The notes beneath the pieces were generated by a model. That model did no database searches, was not told where the DNA came from, and saw only the letters and a program-made list of their open reading frames with translations. From Arsenicicoccus bolidensis DSM 15745 (GTDB taxonomy: Bacteria; Actinomycetota; Actinomycetes; Actinomycetales; Dermatophilaceae), in contig NZ_AUFG01000005.1 of NCBI RefSeq assembly GCF_000426385.1, forward strand, positions 1-64,000: a stretch of 64,000 nucleotides of DNA, written 5' to 3'. Shown here in pieces: positions 1 through 7,511 of this stretch. Position 1 is the stretch's first letter, and each line of letters begins with the position of its first letter. A program made the position numbers and the translations under genes.

Positions 1-67
1 CGAGGCTGCCACCTGGACCCCGCCCGCGGAGGACCTCCGTCCGTCCCTCGAGCGCGTCGAGGCCTGA
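1..67 (+). CDS. C-terminal end of an unknown protein (partial)
   Basis: The first 67 bases read without a stop in one frame and end at a TGA at 65-67. The encoded tail, with residues such as TWTPPAEDLRPSLERVEA, has the composition and codon use of real coding sequence in this genome. Too little remains to name the protein. The repeat array starts about 20 bases after the stop, so this gene probably ends its transcription unit there. Confidence 0.5.
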   Translation, partial: EAATWTPPAEDLRPSLERVEA

Positions 68-87
68 GCCCCGCTCCGGGCGGGCAC

Positions 88-533
88 CCGACGGGACGTG
101 ACCTGTCGGGTCGCGTCGGGTTGAGCCCAGGGCGGGCACCCGACGGGACGTGACCTGTCGGGGCGCGTCGGGTTGAGCCCAGGGCGGCCGCCGACGGGAT
201 GTGACCTGTCGGGGCGGGTCGGGTCGGGCCCGAGGCCGCCAGCCGACGGGATGTGACCTGTCGGGGCGGGTCGGGTCGGGCCCGAGTCCGCCAGCCGACG
301 GGACGTGACCTGTCGGGGCGGGTCGGGTCGGGCCCGAGGCCGCTGGGCGACGGGACGTGACCTGTCGGGGCGGGTCGGGTTGAGCCGCGGCGGCTAGCCG
401 ACGGGAAGTGACCTGCCGGGCCGGGTCGGGTTGAGCCCGAGGCCGCCAGCCGACAGGTAGTGACCTGCCGGGGTGCGTCGGGTTGAGCCCGAGGCCGCCA
501 GCCGACGGGAAGTGACCTGTCGGGGCCCGTCGA
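88..533. repeat. Nine tandem ~52-bp repeats
   Basis: A unit of 51-52 bp recurs nine times. Its core, GTGACCTG (GTGACCTGCC in two later copies), starts at 98, 150, 201, 253, 305, 357, 408, 460 and 512. Each unit carries a CCGACGGGA segment before the core and GTCGGG after it, so it can fold into a short hairpin. Copies differ by a few substitutions and are adjacent with no spacers, so this is not a CRISPR array. No open frame with gene-like composition covers it. A single related copy lies at about 4161-4184. Confidence 0.9.
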
Positions 534-654
534 TCGATTAAAGCGACGTCGTCAGGGCTCTGCCTGCCCCGACGGGGCACCTTTGGGCGCGGAGGTCGGG
601 GCGCGAGTTGAGTCCCCGATAGTGGTGTAGCGCGGTCGATGGGCGGGGGTGGCG

Positions 655-969
655 TCAGCCGAGAAGGGGGACGTCGAGGTCGTAGGCGAGCACGATCGCT
701 CGCGCGAGCTGATGCTCCTGGTCGTCGGTGAGGAATCCGAGCGTGCGTCCGAGCAGTGACGCAGGGATGGTCACCACGTTGTCGAGGGACACGGCGCCCG
801 CGTGGTCCAGCCCGTTGGCGCGACCCACCGGGACCTCGCTGCTCAGGCCCTTGACGGTGGAGGTGATGGGGGCGACGGTCACCTTGGTCATGGCGCCTCG
901 GGCGGCCTCGCGCGTGAGGACGAGCACGGGCCGAGTCTTGTCGGCGCGCGCCAGACAGATCTCCCGCAC
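655..969 (-). CDS. PemK/MazF-family toxin (endoribonuclease)
   Basis: The product is a 104-aa MazF/PemK-like protein, a family of ribosome-independent mRNA interferases. The N-terminal REICLARADKTRPVLVLTR matches the family opening, in which a G/REI strand is followed by the RPVLV strand; the VAPITST and LDNVVTIP segments match the later core. I chose the GTG at 969-967, six bases after the antitoxin stop, because the family begins close to this strand. An ATG at 1008 would add 13 residues inside the antitoxin gene. It is the second gene of a two-gene operon and is probably translationally coupled. Family assignment is firm; RNA cleavage specificity cannot be read from sequence. Confidence 0.8.
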   Translation of the reverse strand: MREICLARADKTRPVLVLTREAARGAMTKVTVAPITSTVKGLSSEVPVGRANGLDHAGAVSLDNVVTIPASLLGRTLGFLTDDQEHQLARAIVLAYDLDVPLLG

Positions 970-974
970 AACCG

Positions 975-1208
975 TCAGCGGTCCAGGTCGAGGGAGGACG
1001 CGGACCACGTCACGAGGTCGTCGAGATCGTCGCCCGCGCCGTGCTCGGCGAGGATCGCCGCGTCGCGGACGGCGGCCCGGTGACGCATCTCGCGCTCGAT
1101 CGCCACGGCGACCAGCGCGGCCCGGCTCGGCACCTCGCCGGCGGCCACGGCCCGGTCGAGGTAGGTCACCATCTCGTCCGGCAGGCGGACGGCGATCTGA
1201 GAGGACAT
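975..1208 (-). CDS. Ribbon-helix-helix antitoxin
   Basis: The product is 77 aa. It opens with SSQIAVRLPDEMVTYLDRAV, a typical ribbon-helix-helix DNA-binding segment: a short strand with alternating polar residues and then a helix. An acidic C-terminal tail (GAGDDLDDLVTW) follows, as expected for a toxin-wrapping region. It lies directly upstream of the MazF-like gene, the usual MazE/RHH antitoxin order. Such antitoxins bind their own promoter. Here a perfect 10-bp inverted repeat at 1226-1250 sits just upstream of a -10-like TAGGAT (1215-1220). The ATG at 1208 lies six bases after that hexamer, which suggests a leaderless transcript. Confidence 0.78.
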   Translation of the reverse strand: MSSQIAVRLPDEMVTYLDRAVAAGEVPSRAALVAVAIEREMRHRAAVRDAAILAEHGAGDDLDDLVTWSASSLDLDR

Positions 1209-1214
1209 GGCGTC

Positions 1215-1250
1215 ATCCTACCGCGCCTGCATCCCGAGGTGGGATGCAGG
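1215..1250 (-). promoter_or_regulatory. Promoter and inverted-repeat operator of the toxin-antitoxin operon
   Basis: A perfect inverted repeat has 10-bp arms at 1226-1235 (CCTGCATCCC) and 1241-1250 (GGGATGCAGG), separated by GAGGT. On the minus strand the -10-like TAGGAT occupies 1220-1215, six bases before the antitoxin ATG. The repeat covers the expected -35 region, the right place for autorepression. It also lies 57 bases upstream of the divergent membrane-protein start at 1307. Confidence 0.55.
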
Positions 1251-1294
1251 TGGTCCGGGGCGGCTGCCGCGACGCCGGGTTGGGTGGGTCGTCA

Positions 1295-1300
1295 TACATT
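1295..1300 (+). promoter_or_regulatory. -10-like hexamer TACATT
   Basis: TACATT ends six bases before the ATG at 1307, the spacing expected for a leaderless transcript. No clear -35 is visible. Confidence 0.4.
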
Positions 1301-1306
1301 GGCCGT

Positions 1307-1915
1307 ATGACGCAGACCGGGGAGACGTGGCAGCAGCGGGAGGCTGCGCGCAAGGACGTCGCCCGCGAGGCGCGGGACCTGCCCCGCGAACCGGCGTCGT
1401 GGGGACCGCGGCTCGCGATCGCGGTGGCGACCCTCGCCTGGCTGACGACCCTGGTGTGGCTGGTCGCGACGCTGCCCGAGCGCGTACCGACGCACTGGTC
1501 GGGCAGCACGGTCCCCGACGACTGGTCGAGCCGCGGCACGGCGCTGGCGATGTCGGTGCTCCTGCCGCTGGCCCTCGCCTACCCGATGGTCTGGCTCTCG
1601 CGACTCGCCCTCGTGTGGCCCGACGGGATCAACGTGCCCCACAAGCAGTGGTGGCTCGAGCGGCCGCGCCGGCTGGTGAGGTTCGAGCGGCTGGTGCGCG
1701 AGGACCTGGTGCTGCTCGTCGCGGCGACCGTCGGGCTGCTGACGGCCGTCGACGTGCAGATCGGGATCGCCGCGCACCGCCCCGGCGGCGAGACGCCCGG
1801 ATGGAGCGTCCCCGTGCTGCTGGGGACCTACCTGCTGCTGGTCGGCCTGGTGGTGGGGCGGATGGTGGTGGGGCGGCGCTACCGGCCGCGCGAGGACGAC
1901 GCCGAGCTCGCCTGA
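1307..1915 (+). CDS. DUF1648-like integral membrane protein
   Basis: A 202-aa protein of unknown function. It has a charged N-terminal cytoplasmic segment, then about four hydrophobic stretches: around residues 34-53 (LAIAVATLAWLTTLVWLVA), 80-102, 133-150 and 165-187. The segment LPERVPTHWSG between the first two helices resembles the DUF1648 signature, a loop with P..HW. The C-terminus is basic and then acidic. The ATG at 1307 was chosen because an AT-rich -10-like hexamer lies six bases upstream and the protein then opens with hydrophilic residues. It diverges from the toxin-antitoxin operon. Confidence 0.7.
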   Translation: MTQTGETWQQREAARKDVAREARDLPREPASWGPRLAIAVATLAWLTTLVWLVATLPERVPTHWSGSTVPDDWSSRGTALAMSVLLPLALAYPMVWLSRLALVWPDGINVPHKQWWLERPRRLVRFERLVREDLVLLVAATVGLLTAVDVQIGIAAHRPGGETPGWSVPVLLGTYLLLVGLVVGRMVVGRRYRPREDDAELA

Positions 1916-1977
1916 GCAACCTCGCCTGAGCGATCTCGCCCGATCGACATCGCCTTCGCGACCTCGCCCGATCGACG
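1909..1977. repeat. Short imperfect direct repeats after the membrane-protein gene
   Basis: The motif CTCGCC(T/C)GA(G/T)C recurs four times in about 70 bp around and after the stop codon at 1913-1915. The rest of the gap to the next gene (to 2002) holds nothing I recognise. Confidence 0.4.
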
Positions 1978-2002
1978 CCGCCCCCGGTCCATGCTCCGGC
2001 GG

Positions 2003-2551
2003 TCAGGTGACGGCCGGCTCCCACACCGACCGTCCTGCCTCGGCTGCCTCGAGGTCGGGCACGAGCGCGCCGTCGAGCTGCTCGCGGAGGATGTCGGCGT
2101 GGCCGGCGTGCCGCGCCAGCTCCTCGACCAGGTGCAGCATCTCGTAGCGCCGCGTGGCCGTCGTCGCCGGCAGGCCGTTCCACGGTGCCGGGGGCTGCAG
2201 GGACTCCTCGTCCGGGTCGGAGGCCAGGGTGCGGGCCCGGCAGTCGGCGCGGGCGGCGTCCAGCTCGGCGAGGACGCCGTCGACCGTGTGCCGGTCGTCG
2301 AAGGCGAAGGTGTCCATGAACGCGGCGACACCCTCCTCGGAGAAGTCGCCCGGTCGTCCGGACCCGGCGTGCTGGCGCAGCACCCAGGTGGTGTGCCGCA
2401 CGAGCCCGCCGAGGCTCAGCCGGCTGCGGGCGGGGTGAGCGGCTGCCTGCTCGTGGGTGAGGCCACGCAGCGAGGCGTGCAGCGCGTCGACCTGGGAGTC
2501 GGCGTAGCCCGCCAGCATCGCGAGCTCGGGGTCGGTGGTGGGTGCGTACAT
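2003..2551 (-). CDS. DinB-family protein (DUF664-like)
   Basis: A 182-aa protein of the DinB/YfiT-like four-helix bundle superfamily, many of which bind a divalent metal through three histidines. Family features include the opening ELAMLAGYADSQVDALHASL and the LSLGGLVRHTTWVLRQH helix. The late LHLVEELARHAGHADILREQ helix carries the characteristic H...HAGHAD. Substrate is unknown; the family includes thiol-dependent transferases. Its ATG shares one base with the stop of the upstream DinB gene (TGATG), so the two are translationally coupled. Confidence 0.8.
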   Translation of the reverse strand: MYAPTTDPELAMLAGYADSQVDALHASLRGLTHEQAAAHPARSRLSLGGLVRHTTWVLRQHAGSGRPGDFSEEGVAAFMDTFAFDDRHTVDGVLAELDAARADCRARTLASDPDEESLQPPAPWNGLPATTATRRYEMLHLVEELARHAGHADILREQLDGALVPDLEAAEAGRSVWEPAVT

Positions 2552-3120
2552 CAGCGGATCTCCTTGTCGGTCAGGGTGTCTCGGTGGGCGTAGAGGTCGC
2601 GCAGCAGCGCCATCTCGGCGCCGTGGTGGATGACCTCTCGGTTGATGTGGAGGACCAGGGTGGCGAGCGGCAGGTCGGCATACGGGCCCTCGGTGGGACC
2701 GCAGGGTGCGGCGAGGTCGTCGGGGGAGAGGGCGGTGGTCCCGGCGCGCCAGGCGGCGTAGGCGTCGTCCAGCTGGGCCAGCGCCCCGTCGGCCGTCGTC
2801 GCATAGGGCCACGACTGGTAGTCGGCGGGCGGTCCGCCGAAGTGGCCGTGGTTGCGCATGGCGAGGACACCCACGATGACGTGGGCCAGCCGCCACGCGA
2901 TGGTCGTGACCGGTGCGGGCACCGGCTCGGGATAGGCGAAGTCGATGGTGGTCGGCTCGCCCGGGTGGATGGTCCAGGCGGGCTGGGCCGGCTCCCAGAG
3001 GTACTCGTCGTCGGTCAGCCCGTCGAGCCTGGCGCGCAGCTGGTGCGTCCAGTGCCAGTGCAGCTGCTCGTCGAGCTGAGCGGTCCAGTCGAGCGGCGAG
3101 GTGGTCCGTGACGTGTTCAT
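2551..3120 (-). CDS. DinB-family protein
   Basis: A 189-aa DinB superfamily protein. It opens with LDWTAQLDEQLHWHWTHQLR. It carries DEYLWEP, the ITTIAWRLAHVIVGVLAMRN helix, and the final NREVIHHGAEMALLRDLY helix whose HHGAE is the usual metal-binding pattern. It is the first gene of a two-gene operon with a second DinB gene (1-nt overlap). It diverges from a WYL/YafY regulator across a 62-bp gap containing an inverted repeat. The pairing of YafY-like regulators with DinB genes is common in actinobacteria and suggests direct control by the neighbour. Confidence 0.85.
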   Translation of the reverse strand: MNTSRTTSPLDWTAQLDEQLHWHWTHQLRARLDGLTDDEYLWEPAQPAWTIHPGEPTTIDFAYPEPVPAPVTTIAWRLAHVIVGVLAMRNHGHFGGPPADYQSWPYATTADGALAQLDDAYAAWRAGTTALSPDDLAAPCGPTEGPYADLPLATLVLHINREVIHHGAEMALLRDLYAHRDTLTDKEIR

Positions 3121-3140
3121 GGCTTCACTGTCGCGCCCCT

Positions 3141-3161
3141 TGCGGACACCTCCTGTCCGCA
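3141..3161. promoter_or_regulatory. Inverted-repeat operator between DinB operon and WYL regulator
   Basis: Perfect 8-bp arms TGCGGACA (3141-3148) and TGTCCGCA (3154-3161) are separated by CCTCC. The core GACA-N5-TGTC recurs at the second WYL regulator of this window (14200-14212). It lies in the -35 region of both divergent genes. Confidence 0.6.
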
Positions 3162-3182
3162 GCGTCCGGCAGGATGGGACGT

Positions 3183-4172
3183 ATGGCGGACACCACCGCG
3201 CGGGCGCTGCGCCTGCTGTCACTGCTCCAGTCCAGGCCCGTGTGGGCCGGCCCCGACCTGGTCGCCGACCTGCACGTCACCGACCGGACGCTGCGCCGTG
3301 ACATGCAGCGCCTGCGCGACCTGGGCTACCGCGTCGAGTCGGCGGCGGGGACCGGTGGCGGCTACCGCCTCGTGACGGGACGCGAGCTGCCCCCGCTGGT
3401 GCTGGACGACGACGAGGCCGTGGCGCTGGCGGTGTCCCTGCGCCTGGCCACGCAGGCCACGGTCGAGGGCATCGGCGACGCCTCCGTCCGGGCGCTGGGC
3501 AAGCTGGAGCAGGTCATGCCCGGGCCGCTGCGCGAGCGGGTGGCCGCGGTGCAGGAGACGACGGTGGCGCTGGCGCCCGGGGGAGCGCGGGTCGACGTGG
3601 GCGCCGTCACCGACCTGGCCACCGCGGCGCGCGGGCGCGTGCAGGTGCGCTTCGGCTACGTCAAGCGTGGGGGCGAGACGGGCGAGCGACGCGTCGAGCC
3701 CTATCACCTCGTGGTGGCGGGGCGACGGTGGTACCTCCTGGCGTGGGACCTGGACCGCGACGACTGGCGGGTCTTTCGCGTGGACCGGACCTCGGACGTC
3801 CACGTCACCACCTGGCGCTTCACGCCCCGGCCGTGCCCCGACCCGGCCGAGCACGTCCGCCAGGCCCTGGGGACGCGCGGGCAGCGCCATACGATCGTCG
3901 TCCGCCTGTCCGCCCCGGCGGACGCGGTGCGCGACCAGGTGCCCCCGACCATCGGCGTCGTGACCGAGGACGGGCCCGACCGGTGCGTCCTCACGGTGGG
4001 CACCGACGACCTCATGGGCGCGGCGTGGCACGTCCTCGCGCTCGCCGACGCGGTGGAGGTCGTCTCACCGCCGGAGCTCGTGGACGCCATGGCCGTGCTC
4101 GCGGCACGCGCCACGGCCGCCGCCCGTCCACCGACCGGTCAGGGACGGGCGGGGGCGGGTGTCGGGACGTGA
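3183..4172 (+). CDS. YafY/WYL-domain transcriptional regulator
   Basis: A 329-aa regulator. The N-terminal winged helix-turn-helix (about residues 4-55: LRLLSLLQSRPVWAGPDLV, then VTDRTLRRDMQRLRDLGYRV) is the DeoR/HTH_11 type. The central WYL domain (about 130-200) includes RVEPYHLVVAGRRWYLLAWD, where RRWYLLAWD is the WYL signature. A WCX-like C-terminal segment follows. WYL domains sense ligands, often nucleotides. The gene is divergent from the DinB operon and probably controls it through the inverted repeat at 3141-3161. Its last codons overlap a single copy of the window's 52-bp repeat core. Confidence 0.85.
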   Translation: MADTTARALRLLSLLQSRPVWAGPDLVADLHVTDRTLRRDMQRLRDLGYRVESAAGTGGGYRLVTGRELPPLVLDDDEAVALAVSLRLATQATVEGIGDASVRALGKLEQVMPGPLRERVAAVQETTVALAPGGARVDVGAVTDLATAARGRVQVRFGYVKRGGETGERRVEPYHLVVAGRRWYLLAWDLDRDDWRVFRVDRTSDVHVTTWRFTPRPCPDPAEHVRQALGTRGQRHTIVVRLSAPADAVRDQVPPTIGVVTEDGPDRCVLTVGTDDLMGAAWHVLALADAVEVVSPPELVDAMAVLAARATAAARPPTGQGRAGAGVGT

Positions 4173-4184
4173 CCGGTCGGCGGG
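4161..4184. repeat. Isolated copy of the 52-bp repeat core
   Basis: GTCGGGACGTGACCGGTCGG at 4161-4180 matches the core of the tandem array at 88-533 with two or three changes. It spans the stop codon of the WYL regulator in the convergent gap. Confidence 0.5.
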
Positions 4185-4194
4185 GTCCTGGGGC

Positions 4195-4821
4195 TCAGCG
4201 CGGGGAGGCGGCGCGCGGAGGCGGGGGTCGCAGGCCCTGCTCGCGCAGCTCCATCAGCGCCAGGGCGTGCACGACCTCGGGGTCGCCGCGGCGCCAGGCG
4301 CCGACCGGGTCGGGCGAGATGCGGGTCAGGCGCTCGAGGGGCTGACGGGCCATGGCGCGCAGCGCGAACAGGTCCAGGTCGGCCTCGGAGTCGACGTACC
4401 GCTGCGCGGCCGTCGCCGCCCGCACGAACGCCACGCGCCGCGACACCCACCACAAGGTGACGAGCAGGATCGGGACGGCCGCCGTGAGCAGGCCCAGCAG
4501 CCAGCCGATCTGCTGGATCTGCGCGACCAGGTCGCCCGACGACCGCGCGATGCCGTCGCCGGTGCCCGACGCCTTGTCGAACGGCACCTTGAGCGTGTCG
4601 CCCACCATCGGCAGGTCACCGACCGACGAGCTGGCGTCGCGCATGGTGCGACCCAGGTCGCTCGCCCGTGACTGGATCCCCACGACGGGGTCGGCGAGGC
4701 GGACCACCGTGTCCTGCACCAGGCGCCCGACCCACACCCACGAGGCGATCCACCCGATCAGCAGCAGGTCGCCCAGGACCTGTCGGAGTCGTCGGGCCGG
4801 GGCGGCGGCATACAGCGTCAT
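4195..4821 (-). CDS. Hypothetical membrane protein with two transmembrane segments
   Basis: A 208-aa protein I cannot assign to a named family. One transmembrane helix lies near the N-terminus (about 16-35, LGDLLLIGWIASWVWVG). A periplasmic segment of about 90 residues (DTVVRLADPVVGIQSRAS onward) follows, then a second helix at about 123-145 (IGWLLGLLTAAVPILLVTLW). The C-terminal cytoplasmic tail of about 65 residues is rich in Arg and Pro (GLRPPPPRAASPR). The ATG at 4821 was chosen because it places the first helix close to the start. It is convergent with the WYL regulator and divergent from ald. Confidence 0.65.
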   Translation of the reverse strand: MTLYAAAPARRLRQVLGDLLLIGWIASWVWVGRLVQDTVVRLADPVVGIQSRASDLGRTMRDASSSVGDLPMVGDTLKVPFDKASGTGDGIARSSGDLVAQIQQIGWLLGLLTAAVPILLVTLWWVSRRVAFVRAATAAQRYVDSEADLDLFALRAMARQPLERLTRISPDPVGAWRRGDPEVVHALALMELREQGLRPPPPRAASPR

Positions 4822-4875
4822 GGGCCCAGTGTCGCCGGGACCCCACCCCGCAGGAGGGGGCGACACCCCCGTGGC

Positions 4876-4881
4876 TAGACT
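4876..4881 (+). promoter_or_regulatory. -10-like hexamer TAGACT upstream of ald
   Basis: TAGACT is a strong match to the actinobacterial primary-sigma -10. It lies 88 bases before the ald ATG, which would give a leader of roughly 80 nt. No good -35 match is seen 17 bases upstream. Confidence 0.4.
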
Positions 4882-4969
4882 CGCGAGTGTCGGGCGACGG
4901 GGGCGATCCCTCCGGAGCCAGGTCGAGCACGGGGCCGACGGCGTCCCCGGCGTGGACAGGAGAGAGCAC

Positions 4970-6085
4970 ATGTTGGTTGGCATCCCCCGCGAGATCAAGA
5001 ACAACGAGTTCCGTGTGGCGATCACCCCCTCGGGTGTGCACGAGCTGGTCGCTCACGGTCACGAGGTGGTCGTCGAGAAGTCCGCGGGCGCAGGGTCGTC
5101 CATCACCGACGAGGACTACACGTCGGCCGGGGCCACCATCATCGACTCGGCCGACGAGGTGTGGGCGCAGGCCGACATGATCCTCAAGGTCAAGGAGCCG
5201 ATCGAGGCCGAGTACCACCGCATGCGCGAGGGCCAGACCCTCTTCACCTACCTGCACCTCGCGGCGGACCGCCCGCTGACCGAGGAGCTCATGAAGCGCA
5301 AGGTCACGGGCATCGCCTACGAGACCGTCCAGCTCCCCGACCGCTCGCTGCCGCTGCTGGCCCCCATGTCCGAGGTCGCGGGCCGGCTCGCCGCGCAGGT
5401 CGGCGCGTACTACCTCATGAAGACCAACGGCGGACGCGGCGTCCTCATGGGCGGCGTGCCCGGCGTGCAGGGCGCCAACGTCGTCGTCCTCGGCGCCGGC
5501 GTGGCCGGCCTCAACGCCGCGCAGATCGCCGTGGGCATGCACGCCCGCGTCAAGCTGCTCGACATCAACATCGCCCGGCTGCGCTACCTCGACGCGATCT
5601 ATCAGGGCCACCTCAACACGGTGACCTCCAACGCGCTCGAGGTCGCCCAGGCCGTGCGGGAGGCCGACCTGGTCATCGGCGCGGTCCTCGTGCCCGGCGC
5701 CAAGGCCCCCAAGCTCGTCACCAACGAGCTCGTGTCGCAGATGCGCCCCGGCTCGGTGCTCGTCGACATCGCCATCGACCAGGGTGGCTGCTTCGAGGAC
5801 TCGCGGCCCACGACCCACGCGGACCCCGTCTACCAGGTGCACGGCTCGACGATGTACTGCGTCGCCAACATGCCGGGCTCGGTGGCCAACACCTCCACCT
5901 ACGCCCTCACCAACGCGACCCTGCCGTATGCCGTCGCGCTCGCCGACAAGGGCTGGCGTGCGGCGCTCGAGGCCGACCACGCGCTCGCGCTGGGGCTCAA
6001 CACCTACGACGGCCGCGTGACCTTCCCCGGCGTGGCCGAGGCCTTCGACCTGGAGTGCACGCCGGTCGACGAGGTGCTGCGCTGA
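4970..6085 (+). CDS. ald: Alanine dehydrogenase
   Basis: A 371-aa protein matching L-alanine dehydrogenase (L-alanine + NAD+ to pyruvate, ammonia and NADH) along its whole length. Visible features are the opening [20 protein letters not shown] with the substrate-binding Arg, EPIEAEY with the Lys-Glu region before it, and YLHLAAD with the catalytic His. The Rossmann motif [19 protein letters not shown], the NAD-site Asp in ALADKGW and the [20 protein letters not shown] signature follow. The ATG has an AGGAGAG ribosome site seven bases upstream. xerD follows and overlaps the stop codon, so the two are probably co-transcribed. Confidence 0.97.
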   Translation: MLVGIPREIKNNEFRVAITPSGVHELVAHGHEVVVEKSAGAGSSITDEDYTSAGATIIDSADEVWAQADMILKVKEPIEAEYHRMREGQTLFTYLHLAADRPLTEELMKRKVTGIAYETVQLPDRSLPLLAPMSEVAGRLAAQVGAYYLMKTNGGRGVLMGGVPGVQGANVVVLGAGVAGLNAAQIAVGMHARVKLLDINIARLRYLDAIYQGHLNTVTSNALEVAQAVREADLVIGAVLVPGAKAPKLVTNELVSQMRPGSVLVDIAIDQGGCFEDSRPTTHADPVYQVHGSTMYCVANMPGSVANTSTYALTNATLPYAVALADKGWRAALEADHALALGLNTYDGRVTFPGVAEAFDLECTPVDEVLR

Positions 6086-7032
6086 AGCCGGAGCGCGCCA
6101 TCCGTGGGTGGCTCGACCACCTGACCGTGGAGCGGGGCGTGTCCGACAACACGCTCTCGTCCTACGGGCGTGACATGCGCCGCTACCAGGCCTACCTGGA
6201 GCAGCGCGGCATCACCGACATCGCGCAGGTACGCGAGGAGGACGTTGCGTCCTTCCTCGCGCACCTGCGCACGCCGGCGCCGGGCGAGGGAGACGCGCCG
6301 GGACGCACGGCCCTGTCGGCGTCCTCGGCCGCCCGCGCCCTGATCGCGGTGCGCGGCCTGCACCGGTTCCTGCTGCTCGAGGGCGTGACCCAGGTCGACC
6401 CCGCCCGCGAGGTGCGGCCGCCCGCCGTGGGGACGCGGCTGCCCAAGGCCATCCGCATCGACGAGGTGGAGCGACTCCTCGAGGCGGCCTCCGTCGGCGA
6501 CACCCCGGTGTCCCTGCGCGACCGTGCGCTGCTGGAGGTCGTCTACGCCACCGGCGCCCGCATCTCCGAGGCGGTGGGGCTCGACCTCGACGACCTGCCC
6601 GGGCCCGACGTGCCCGAGGAGGAGGCCGCCGTCCGGCTGCTCGGCAAGGGCGGCAAGGAGCGGCTCGTCCCGCTCGGGTCCTTCGCCCGCGAGGCGATCG
6701 GCGCGTATGTCGTGCGCGCCCGCCCCCTGCTCGCCGCCAAGGGATCCGGCGGACCCGCCCTGTTCCTCAACCAGCGCGGTCGCCGGCTGTCCCGGCAGAG
6801 CGCGTGGGCCGTCATCCAGGTCGCAGCCGAGCGCGCCGGGCTCGACCAGCACCTGTCACCGCATACGCTGCGGCACTCCTTCGCCACCCACCTGCTCGAC
6901 GGCGGCGCCGACGTCCGCGTGGTGCAGGAGCTGCTGGGGCACGCGAGCGTCACGACCACGCAGATCTACACCCAGGTCACCGTCCAACGGCTCCGCGAGG
7001 TCTTTGCCGAGTCCCACCCTCGTGCTCGCTGA
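6082..7032 (+). CDS. xerD: Tyrosine recombinase XerD
   Basis: A 316-aa tyrosine recombinase that resolves chromosome dimers at dif together with XerC. It has the SAM-like N-domain ([20 protein letters not shown]) and the catalytic Arg in [12 protein letters not shown], Lys in [13 protein letters not shown], His/Arg in [15 protein letters not shown], His in [11 protein letters not shown] and Tyr in IYTQV. No ATG lies near the expected start. A CTG at 6082 overlaps the ald stop and has GAGGTG at 6071-6076; a GTG at 6055 is the alternative. The position between ald and the parA-scpAB block is the usual actinobacterial order, so this is the housekeeping recombinase and not a phage integrase. Confidence 0.93.
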   Translation: MKPERAIRGWLDHLTVERGVSDNTLSSYGRDMRRYQAYLEQRGITDIAQVREEDVASFLAHLRTPAPGEGDAPGRTALSASSAARALIAVRGLHRFLLLEGVTQVDPAREVRPPAVGTRLPKAIRIDEVERLLEAASVGDTPVSLRDRALLEVVYATGARISEAVGLDLDDLPGPDVPEEEAAVRLLGKGGKERLVPLGSFAREAIGAYVVRARPLLAAKGSGGPALFLNQRGRRLSRQSAWAVIQVAAERAGLDQHLSPHTLRHSFATHLLDGGADVRVVQELLGHASVTTTQIYTQVTVQRLREVFAESHPRAR

Positions 7033-7070
7033 GGTCGCGGGTGGGGTGCGGCGACCAGGGCGCTCATCCC

Positions 7071-7076
7071 TAGGGT
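7071..7076 (+). promoter_or_regulatory. -10-like hexamer TAGGGT
   Basis: TAGGGT ends six bases before the GTG at 7083, consistent with a leaderless transcript. Confidence 0.4.
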
Positions 7077-7082
7077 GAGGGC

Positions 7083-7427
7083 GTGATGCTGCCCGAGTGG
7101 TTGCTGTGGTGGCCGCTGCCTCCTGCGGAGCGCTACCTGCGGCGACGATGGCCGATGGCCCCCATGGTGCCGACGAGCGGTCAGCTGCCGCGCGGTTCCG
7201 CGCCATACGTCCCGCTCACCGATCGACCGCTCACTGCGGACGAGCTCGCCCGGTGGCAGGCGGAGAACCCGATGCCCAAGCCGGACGAGGAGGAGCTCGA
7301 GCGCGGGTTCTGCGCAGAGCAGCAGCGCCAGCGTCGTCGGTCGCGGCGCCGGACCCGAGGTGGTCGACGAGGTCGCCCTGCAGGTCGCCGGCGCGCTCGC
7401 ACAGGTCACCACGTGACCGGAGTGTGA
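7083..7427 (+). CDS. Hypothetical protein with arginine-rich tail
   Basis: A 114-aa predicted protein I do not recognise. The first half is Trp/Pro-rich ([20 protein letters not shown]). The middle ([27 protein letters not shown]) looks like an ordinary short helical segment. The last 40 residues are very rich in Arg and may be a disordered or nucleic-acid-binding tail. Start is GTG 7083 or ATG 7086. A -10-like TAGGGT six bases before the GTG supports expression. It lies between xerD and the parA-like gene on the same strand, and its 3' end overlaps the inverted-repeat cluster before parA. Confidence 0.5.
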   Translation: MMLPEWLLWWPLPPAERYLRRRWPMAPMVPTSGQLPRGSAPYVPLTDRPLTADELARWQAENPMPKPDEEELERGFCAEQQRQRRRSRRRTRGGRRGRPAGRRRARTGHHVTGV

Positions 7428-7462
7428 TCACGCACCGTGGTCACGGTATGGTCACGTGTGAC
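7404..7462. promoter_or_regulatory. Cluster of GTGAC/GTCAC inverted sites upstream of the parA-like gene
   Basis: Four related sites fall in 59 bp: a perfect GGTCAC-CAC-GTGACC at 7404-7418, a GTGATCAC palindrome at 7424-7431, GGTCAC at 7439-7444, and GTCAC-GT-GTGAC at 7451-7462. The cluster ends 49 bases before the chosen parA start. Such arrays are typical of autoregulated promoters. None matches the canonical parS sequence. Confidence 0.5.
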
Positions 7463-7511
7463 TGATCTGCGCGACGCAGACCGCCGCACCAGCGTGGGAG
7501 ATGATCGACCG

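Noticed and set aside
88-533. Possible CRISPR array
   Set aside because: The units are contiguous with no variable spacers, and no cas gene is in the window.
6082-7032. Phage or island integrase
   Set aside because: The protein has XerD features and sits in the conserved ald-xerD-parA-scpAB order with no attachment repeats or phage genes.
7451-7462. Possible parS site (GTCACGTGTGAC)
   Set aside because: It differs from the TGTTTCACGTGAAACA consensus at most flanking bases, and no parB is nearby; kept only as part of an operator cluster.
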